Positions 33,033-41,700 of a stretch of 64,000 nucleotides of DNA are shown in pieces; within the stretch, counting starts at the first letter, position 1, and every line of letters starts with the position of its first letter. This DNA is from Effrenium voratum (Eukaryota > Sar > Dinophyceae > Suessiales > Symbiodiniaceae): positions 434,001-498,000 of the forward strand of contig CAUJNA010001213.1 in NCBI GenBank assembly GCA_963377175.1, given 5' to 3'. Below the pieces are notes generated by a model. That model searched no databases. It worked only from the letters and a program-made list of their open reading frames with translations, and had not been told where the DNA came from. Both the position numbers and the translations under genes were made by a program.

Positions 33033-33989
33033 GCTGGGTCGTACGGCTCTTACCTGCTTGCACTGGTTGACTCCATGGCAGAACAAGTTGCATTGCCCAT
33101 GGCCCATCGCTCATGAGAACAGATATGAACAAGATGCACTTATTGATCTCGTCATTCGCACTGTACGTGTATTGGTGTGAGATGGTTACATGGGTGGGCC
33201 CTAAAAGGTGGTGTTTGTGTTGTTTCCCTTTAAAACGATCCAAACAGGGGTGGGTACCCTTAAGACAGAGAGGCCCACATTTGAAATGGGCCAATGTGGA
33301 CTTTGGGTTTCTGAGGTTCCAGTGATGCCTTACCACTTTTTGGTCAACTCTCGAGCATGTCGTCTTTCTGAAGTTGCTTCCGCTCTTTTTTGTTTTGACT
33401 TGTTTGTCTTCACGTTTTTGTTTTGACGTTTTTTCCCCCGCGCTCACCCACAAAGAACCGCATCACGTTGTCGCAGTGCTTGAGACCAACCAGCCTGCGC
33501 CAGCCAACTATGCCGACCCAGGCACATCAGCGTCTTCTCTCGGCGCCAGGTATCCCATACAAGCTCGTCCTTAAATAAGGGAAGCCCCCAAATATGAGGT
33601 GGTTAGTCCCCTCCTCTCCCCCAATAAAAACAGCATGAGGTCGTTTTCATGTTCATTTTACACAACCCCAAAACGGGTCACGACACCCAAAGCTCCCCTG
33701 CCGCCTTTGGCTCAGCTTCGCGAGTCGATCGCCATGGGGGCGAGATGCATCGCCGCGGTGGGTTTTGTGAGGAGCCCAGGAAGGGTTCTTTGCCTTACTG
33801 ACTTTAGTCACTTTTTGGGAAGACAATTTTAGTGGTTGTGGTAAATACAAAGCAATACAAAGCAAGACTTTAGTTGATGGTTCTTTACCCTACTCGCTTT
33901 TTGGAGACAAATGGTCCAATCTAGGACCCGCCCGCCCCCGCCCCTCCCCCCCCCCATGAGGTTCCATGTTTCTGGATGGGAGGGTAAGT

Positions 33990-34082
33990 CTCACTCCCTG
34001 AGTTCGTGGACTTTAGTCACTTTTTGGGAAGTCTATCTTAGTGGTAAAGCTTGTTTTGGGGCCAGTCCGCTCAGGAAGTGAG
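33990..34082 (+). repeat. Introner-like family R6, copy 1 (CTCACTTCCTGAG TIR)
   Basis: CTCACTCCCTGAG to CTCAGGAAGTGAG. A related half-copy runs on to 34160 (CTCAGGAAATGAG), giving a partial tandem. Confidence 0.6.
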
Positions 34083-35203
34083 GCTTTTTAGGTTTGGACC
34101 ATTCCAGTGGTAAAGAACCGGCTTGGTTACTTTGATTGGCCCAGCCACTCAGGAAATGAGTTACGATGATCCACGCTGATCGGCAGCCGTTGACTAACCA
34201 CCCGAGTTGAATGCTGGGGTAAGCCGCCGATCCCAGCTGGTGCATGGCGCGGATTTTCCATGGATCCTTCTGACACAAGAAAACCATCAGAACCCCAGGG
34301 GAAACAGCGATCGGTTGTTGAAAAGAACGGTGAACAGAATGGAAAAGGAATCAACTCCTAGAGTTCTATCCATCCACAGTAGTCATCTAAAGCCGGGCTT
34401 TGAATCTTTGGTTTGCCCAATCTTGCGCTTATATAGTCAAGTTTCCAAAGGGCTGAGCCTTCATTTGCAGGTCATGTGGGCCATGCAAGTCAGCTAGGCT
34501 TCCCTTCTAAGCCAGCTTGCACAACACTTCGGACAAATTTTAGGTCGGTCTCCCCTCTTTGTGTGGTGATGTTTAAGAGGAGTGCACAGGGACACCTGTT
34601 CGGGACACACCTCTTGTCACTTGTCAGTCCGGTAGGTTGCTGGCGGTCTTGTGTGTTCGCATTTGGACAACATGTTTACCCAGATTTTGCACTTTGAGAG
34701 TGCGCCCCTGTAGCATTCTCAAATGGTCTCCACAGATGTGGCACGGCTGCCCCAGCCAGCGCGCGCTGTTCCAGAGTGGGAGGGTCCAACCTTGGCAAGG
34801 CCGCAAGATCTGGCTTGAGTTGGGGGAGTCTGGTTTTTTGGAGTGGGGGGATGCCCACCAAATATCATTGACTGGGATGTCTTTGAAGTAGTTTTACATG
34901 TTCAGGGTCGCTAAACGTGCACCAGAACCGAATATATTGTTTCTGCTTGGGCAAAGCTGAGGTTGAACATTTGGGATGGAAAGGTTCCATTTCTTTGGCC
35001 GTAGTGGCACCTTTTGGCTGATTTTGGCTGAAGTCCTTCCCAAAGACAGACTTCTCTTCAGCAAAAGGGCCCGGGCCAGATGGACGGTTTCTGAGGAGAG
35101 TGTTGAGGAGAGTGGATAAAGATGGGGCATCAAGCCTTGGAACCTTTGCCAGACCCCGTGGTTGCCAATGCTTTTTCTTTGATTCTCCCATATACATATA
35201 CTG

Positions 35204-35321
35204 GGTCCCCAGTAGTGCCCTTTTACCCTTTGTTGGGGGAGGGTTCCCCTACTAAAATAGACCACAGAAAAAAAAGATCGGGTAGCCTTATTCGAAAAAC
35301 CTCTCTAACTGGAGGACCTAG
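35204..35321 (+). repeat. Introner-like family R1, copy 5
   Basis: Starts GGTCCCCAG and ends CTGGAGGACCTAG; followed by a TA microsatellite. Confidence 0.65.
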
Positions 35322-36110
35322 TGTATATATATATATATTATATATACATTCTGTGTGTCACAGTCGCCCGCAAATTTCCTCAGACCTTTGGAACCCTTCG
35401 CCTGACTCACCGAATCCGAGGTGGCGCTCGGAGTCGCTGCAGCTCCGGCAGGCTCAGGGCTCAGATTTTTTTGTTTCACAGCGAATCGGTTCCGAGCGAA
35501 ATGAGACCGGGTTGGACGGGTTTTCCCATTTTGGGGTTGATCCCACAAGAAAAGACCTGGTGTTCAAAGGTTGGTAAATCAAAAGTTGGTTGGCAATGAC
35601 CGGTGGTTTGCCTTCAACGGATCTTTAGACGTGAACTTTTGTGAAATAAGTGGGATTGTCCGAATTGGACGCACAAAAAGTGAAAAGTTTTGGAGGGAAT
35701 CCCCCCCAACAATGGGACGGTCTCATTAATCCGGGAGAAAATATGGGTCTTCCAAGACACCCCAGTCGGGTTTCCCCAGATTGCAACTGTTTCCTATTAG
35801 GAACTTGCATACGCGTTGCGGCGTTTTGCAGTCGTTGGCCTGGGGTTGATCGGATGTTTTGAACGCATGTTTGCATCAAAGGTAACGGGGCAGGACATGG
35901 ATATATACTCACTTCCCGCTAGCATGGAACTTATCTAGTTCTGGGGAAAGCAGTTTTAGCGACAATCCGAAAGTTTAAGTTCAGACTTTCTTTGAGTGCA
36001 CAAGGTAACGCATGTTGGCAGCTTTTCAAAATGGTGGACCCCCCTTTTGGTCGGTATTTGAGGGGGCCAAAAGGAAGCCCCCATCTTTCTTTAGAGAGAA
36101 CCATATACCT

Positions 36111-36184
36111 GGAGTCTCCATGACCCTTTAAAAATGGGTAAATGACCCCACTATTTTGGGTCATGACCCCGTCATGGAGACTCT
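36111..36184 (+). repeat. Short TIR element R8, copy 2
   Basis: GGAGTCTCCATGAC and GTCATGGAGACTCT inverted ends in 74 bp. Confidence 0.65.
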
Positions 36185-36251
36185 AGGTGGACCCGTTTCC
36201 AGCGCTCCGCCCGGTGAAACAAATCTCGCGTCTTGAGAGGTCACCAGCGAG

Positions 36252-36320
36252 GTCCTGGAGACAGCTGGCTGCTGCCCAGCCACTCCTTCGAGCGCACCAT
36301 CCACGATGAGACATGGCGGG
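36252..36320 (+). CDS. Candidate exon, unknown product
   Basis: Encodes PGDSWLLPSHSFERTIHDET then WR. Acceptor GCGAG|GTC, donor CGGG|GCCCTC. Strongly protein-like; family not recognised. Confidence 0.42.
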
Positions 36321-37459
36321 GCCCTCGCTGAGCCCGACTTAGCTCGCGCCGCGCGAGCGAAGTCGGTCGCTGCCGATGGCTTTTTTGAGGGGACAAAGGC
36401 GTGGGTGACCTTCAACAACTTCACTGTTCTTGGCATTTGTTTTGTTGTTTTTGTTTTTAGCTTTTTGGTTTTGTTCATTTTTACTGGGGGTCTGCAAAAA
36501 ACAAAGTTTTTTGCTACCATAGCCAAGAGTAGAGATGATACAAGAGCCCCAGGAAAGGGGTTCCGTCAAAAGAGCGCCCCCAGATTTGAGCGTTAATGAG
36601 CTCAATGCTCAGAGCAGCATTGCGGCCTGCGTAGCTTATACAGAGTTTCTTGTTCCTTCAGTTGCCAACTAGCAACTCAGCCTGCTTGAGCTGTGTTCAA
36701 CAGTTCAATCGCTGGTGCATGTCGCGCACAGCCTTGACCTTCAAGGGCAGATTGTTCTAGCTTTGAGCCATTGAGCCGGCGAGTAGTTTTGCCTCGTCCT
36801 TCAATGCTCCCTTGCGAAACAACGTGGGGTAGCCAAAACCATTTGTAGAGAAATGAACCTTGGGAATCGCTTGTTGGATTCGTTTCGATTAAACAACACA
36901 AGAAGGACAACGTGTGGGTAAGGCATAACATTGCACGGTTGCAACATTGCAGTTGATTGAATCGGACGGCAACTTCTCTCGCATGGCAGGCTGCTGAGTG
37001 CCGCGTCGATGGCTATGCAGGACCGCCGTTCCCCTTTGTCAGTTTCGGAGTGTTTCCACTGCAACCCCCACCCCCCCCCGACCCCAAAACCACTAGCCCA
37101 AGGGAATGATATACCGCCGCTTTTTTTTCAAGCCAGCGGGCAAAGGGGCATACGACGTGAGTATGCCTTGGGTACTGGACGGCCACTATGCGGCGTCAAA
37201 GTATGTCAAATTCTGTGGTTTTGTCAAGCACTTGGACACGTGTAGTCATATCTCATATGGTGCTCGCTAATACGTTTGTCTCCCCACGGCCTGTCGCTCA
37301 GAAGTGCCAGATCAACCGTCATTGAGTAGAATGTCAACATAGCCAGAGGTTTTCACCAGCAGGGTTAGCACACCCCAACTGGCAAACTTTCATGGTCAAA
37401 GGCCCAGCTGTCCAAACGCAGCCCTTGGGGCCATGGGAGGGTGCAGAGGGTGGGTTGAG

Positions 37460-37519
37460 GACCGCGTACTGTTGATGCCGCCAGTGGCCGATCGGGCCGC
37501 CTTCATGTGGAACAAGAAG
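37460..37519 (+). CDS. Candidate exon, unknown product
   Basis: Encodes DRVLLMPPVADRAAFMWNKK, phase 0 at both ends. Acceptor TTGAG|GAC, donor AAG|GCCGGG. The frame stays open downstream. Confidence 0.42.
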
Positions 37520-37811
37520 GCCGGGCTGGCGCGAATCCAAGGTTTGGATCCGGCCCTCGGATGCCAACCTATGCCAATCATTTGGATGGCCTATAGTCAC
37601 GCGAAATATGAAGCAGAATCTGAAGATAGGATATCGGCATGCGCGAGCGATACAGTTGGAAGCACATGGAGTCTTTCGACTGTTCTGAAGATGTTTTTCA
37701 GCCAGCACCCCCCCAACAACCGCTGTTTCCCAGGTCCAAAATCCAATGCCCAAAAAGCAGTGCACTGTTGGGGGGTGTTGGTGTGTGCCCCTGTTTTGGA
37801 AGCGGCCCAGG

Positions 37812-37897
37812 CGATCGATTCCACAGACTTCGAGGTGGTGTTTACCATCTCCGGGCGCTTGCCACGTGGCACCGACCAGGACGTCCCCTCTGGCTGA
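37812..37897 (+). CDS. Candidate exon, unknown product
   Basis: Encodes AIDSTDFEVVFTISGR and ends at TGA if read through (37895-37897). A GC donor also exists at 37856. Acceptor CCCAG|GCG. It lies 640 bp before the retroelement; whether the insertion interrupts its gene is unknown. Confidence 0.38.
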
Positions 37898-38534
37898 GGG
37901 CCTTTCGGGCGTGTCGTTTTCGAGACCACCCCTTTTTTGGTGGAAAAGGGAAACCACACGGCCTCAGGGGGCACAACCTTTTAAGCTTTGGGTGTGTGTT
38001 CAGGAGAAGGCTCGCATTTGTGAATTTGGCTATTGCAATGGTATCCACATCATCAAGCCTTTTCTCTTTTGGCCCAGGTGGTCCCTCATTTATACCGTTC
38101 CAGAAACCAGGTGATAGGGAAGCGCTCCGTAGGCGTAATGAACTTGGCTTTCTGAGGGGCTCACTGCCGTGGTTCTTTGCGCATGCTTTGGGCCATTTAG
38201 GGATCGAACCGCAACCTGCGAGAGATCGAGTTCGACGGTTTCAAGAGCGCTGGTGCAATCGTCAGAAAGAAAGCAGCAGGCTGAGGCAGGAAGCTTGGAT
38301 GACCCAGAACTTCGCTAGCCCATTGCCGCGAACGCTTGCAGTTTGCTTCAAAGTTCAATCGATTGGTCGAGCCAGCCATTCGAACTCATTTGGTTTTTTG
38401 GGCAATCCGCGAAGGGGGTGAACTTTTCATGGGGTCGGACAAACCTTTTGCTTTCTGCGTGGTTCGTTGTGGAGTGGAAGCCGCCGGCATCGTAGGCTCC
38501 AGATTCCTTGACCGCAACTTTGTGAAAGGATATG

Positions 38535-38539
38535 CAAAG
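38535..38539. repeat. Left target-site duplication CAAAG
   Basis: CAAAG directly precedes the 5' LTR and matches the five bases that follow the 3' LTR. Five base pairs is the usual duplication length for Ty1/Copia integrases. Confidence 0.85.
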
Positions 38540-38682
38540 TGAAGAATTTGATCGGTCAGTATGGGGTTTTACATCCATTGCATCCACAGTGTGGCTGTTC
38601 AAGCGTGAAAATGTGCGAGCAGCGCACTTGGACGGTTTGTTGTTTCCTTTTGGGCCCCAAACCGGTAACCCTTGAATCTATA
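38540..38682 (+). repeat. 5' LTR (143 bp)
   Basis: It begins TGAAGAATTTG and ends AATCTATA, so the termini are TG...TA rather than the usual TG...CA. It aligns without gaps to 49784-49926 with one substitution. The LTR is very short for a Copia element; no TATA box or polyadenylation signal could be assigned inside it. Confidence 0.92.
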
Positions 38683-38701
38683 GGTTATCAGCCGTAGGCC
38701 C
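38683..38701 (+). promoter_or_regulatory. Candidate minus-strand primer binding site
   Basis: GGTTATCAGCCGTAGGCC starts at the first base after the 5' LTR, where an LTR element keeps its tRNA primer site. The expected TGG (pairing with tRNA 3' CCA) is not there; the LTR/internal junction reads AGG. The complement contains GGCTGATAACC, which resembles an anticodon arm (loop CUGAUAA), so internal or half-tRNA priming as in Drosophila copia is possible. No tRNA set was available to match. Confidence 0.5.
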
Positions 38702-38714
38702 CTAGCTCTAAGCA

Positions 38715-41700
38715 ATGGACGGTTCCCTTGTGCCAGTTGATGGATCCAGCATGCCTGTGGATGCTGCCGGAGCTAGCTCCGACAACGCCACCGGCGGCGG
38801 TGTGCGAATGTTCGCATCAAGCGCCAATGCGCAGTACAACCGCACCCTGATGAATTCCCTTCAACTGTGCAATACCGCAATCTTTGCTTTTGGGAATGAT
38901 GCAGCCATTAGGTCTGAAGCCGAAGCCCTGCATCAAGCAGCTGTCACGCATTTGCAAGCGGAAAACCGTGAGGAGCTCCGTGTCGCACAGAATCAGCTGC
39001 ATGCACACTACGCTGAATGTGTGCAAGCCCAGTCGCATAGAATTCGTGAATACGAACAGCGAGTGAGCGATGAGTTCATCCAAGAAGTGAACTTCGCTGA
39101 AGCTAGGATAAGCCAAGTGTGTGAGGAAAACGCCCAAGCATTGCATGAAGCGGAAATGGGACACAAAACAACTGAGTTTAGGCAAGCCATCGAATCCACC
39201 CTGGCGGAAGCCCAGCAGCTCCTTCATGAGCAAGCTGCCAAGCACGCCGATGACACAGCCCGTGTTGAAGCGAAAAACGCCAGGATGATTGACATGATGG
39301 CCCACCAAAACGGGCTTCTGCAGGACGAGCTCGATGAGCTGAAGAGGTATCAGAAGCAACACGACCTCCGCGAGGATGGATCGAAGCCCGAAGGGGTAGG
39401 TGATACCCGAGAGGATTCACCAGAGTTGATGACCGACGACATGAAGTCAGCTCGGTCCCAAAGGTCAATGTTGGACCCGTTGTCCCATCCATTTCAATAT
39501 GCAAAGGAAAAGTTGAGGTCGCTTGTTACCTATGACGGTTACGGGGTTGAATATACCCCTAGCGTGATTCCAACTGCCGAATGCGAAGCACTGCCCGCAG
39601 ATGCTCGCGATCCGCAAGGACCAGCTGAAAAGCCATCAGGTAGCAGCCGATCCCCGGTGAAAACAAGTGCACCGGTCCCGCCCCTGCAATTCTCTCAGGG
39701 GCCAATGTCAACTGACCGCAAGCAGGGTGGTAAGCCTCCCGGCGGTCCGCCACCTGATGATGATGGCGATGGCGATGGTAATGAAGACGAAGGTGATGGC
39801 CTCGGGCCTAACCTCGGCCAAGAAGCATTCGCCAAAATGTTGATGAAGTTAGTAAAGGGCCACACGAACGATGCAAAGCCCAGAGCCCGCGAAAGCGAGA
39901 CGTTGCGATTCAAGGAGATGCCAACTCCTGAAACGTACCGTGAATGGAAGACATCGGTTCGTGAGGATGTCCGCGCTGCATCTGACCGTCCAGACGAGGC
40001 TTGGCCTTGGATCATGGAAGTCTGGTCCGATCGCGAGGACAAGAAGAAGCTGTTGGAGGAGCTCGGCGAACCGGGAAAATTCGTGACCCTAGACACGAAG
40101 ATTCTCGCAGCGCTCACGCGTTCAGCGAAAGGCGATCTGGCTCAGCGAATCCTAACAGCGAAGGAAGAATGTGCCAAGGAGGGAAAGGCCATGAGAGGAA
40201 GGCAGGTCTTGTTTATGTTTGACCAATATTTCAAGACCAGTGAAGAAGCCGGAAACCTCTACTCCTTGGAGGACCTGTTGCGTGTCTCGCGACACGGCGA
40301 AGGAATCATTGATCTCAAACGTTTCCTAAACGCTTGGGATTCCGTGATCGCCGGCATGAAAAGGCCGCCGGAAGAAAAGGTGTTGAAAGACATCTTGCTT
40401 CGCCAAGTGAGAAGCTGCCATCTGTTGCGGTACGACATTGACACATATGATCGTTGCCGTGATGATGATCCCAACAAATCGTACGATTTCCTAATGCGTT
40501 GCATGAGGGATCTAATCGAGAGGGATAGGCTTCGCGAGAACCGAGAGCGCGTGTCCAAAGTCAATGCCAGTAAAGCCCCGACGCCCAAGGCTGGTGCTGC
40601 CGCCCCTGAAAAGAGGGACCCCAAGAAAAAGAGCGCACCTAAGCCGAAGGACACCGAGGAAAAGTACTGCTTTGACTTCCAGAAGGGCTCGTGCACGAGG
40701 GGGGCAAACTGCCCTTACGCGCACCGCAAGGAGCCGCGAGGACGCTCCGCGACCCGTGGCAGGCCAAGTTCCCCCAAAGGCAATAAAGGAGAGAAAGCAC
40801 CGTGTTCTTTCTTTGCCCAAGGGAAGTGCACTAGAGGTGACAAATGCAAGTTTAGCCATGCCTCCACGGGCGGCAAATCTGCCGCCGCGGCATCGAGCAA
40901 CGAGGCCAACGCAAATCCTGCGGCCAAGAAGCGTGCAAATTCACCTAAGCCTAAGCCCAAGGCCAAAGCCGCTGCAGTATGCACTAGGTACGCCATGTTT
41001 GCCAAGCCGATCAATCCGATTGGGGTGTCGTTTGACACCAACGCTCATGTGCATGAGATCCCCGCCGAAGGCGATGGTTTCAAGCTTGAGTACGAGGAAC
41101 GGCAGTACAACAGGATGTTTCCAAATGCCAAGGACTGCCCCAGGCCGACCAAAGGGACGAACAAGGCAGCACGCAAGGCCGCGAACCAGTTGAATGCCGT
41201 AATCAAAGCCATTGAGAACGGAGCCCAGCCCGCTTGTGGTTTCATGTGCGATGTGGAATCCGATTCCATCTCAAGCCTGTCATGTGATGAGTGCCTGAGA
41301 ATTGCCATGCCGCCTCACGATGTTCGCAAGGATGTCGAAGCGCCAAGGGCAGCCACCCCTGCACCAAAGGGAAAGGACGTGTGGCTTATTGATTCCGGTA
41401 GTGAGCAGGACCTCATCAGCAAAGCTGCACTGAGGAATGCGTCCAAGGCAATCCGAAAACAGGCCCCACAGCCTATTCGCCTTGTGACTGCAAACGGAAA
41501 CATCACTGCTTCCGAAATCGCCGACATCAATGTCGATGCATTGTGTGAGCCTGCTCAGCCTTACATCCTCGAGAGTTCTCCCGCAGTGCTGTCGCTGGGT
41601 GTGAAGTGTCTGGATCAAGGATATTCCTTCCATTGGGAATCCGGGAAGGCGCCAACCATGGTTCGCCCTGATGGTGCTCTGATCCAGCTTAAGGTTGACG

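Noticed and set aside
33454..33551. Protein-like stretch HKEPHHVVAVLETN
   Set aside because: Reads well but has no AG|G acceptor, and its downstream border looks like an acceptor rather than a donor.
35370..35480. GC-rich stretch open on both strands
   Set aside because: Both strands look equally coding and border signals are ambiguous.
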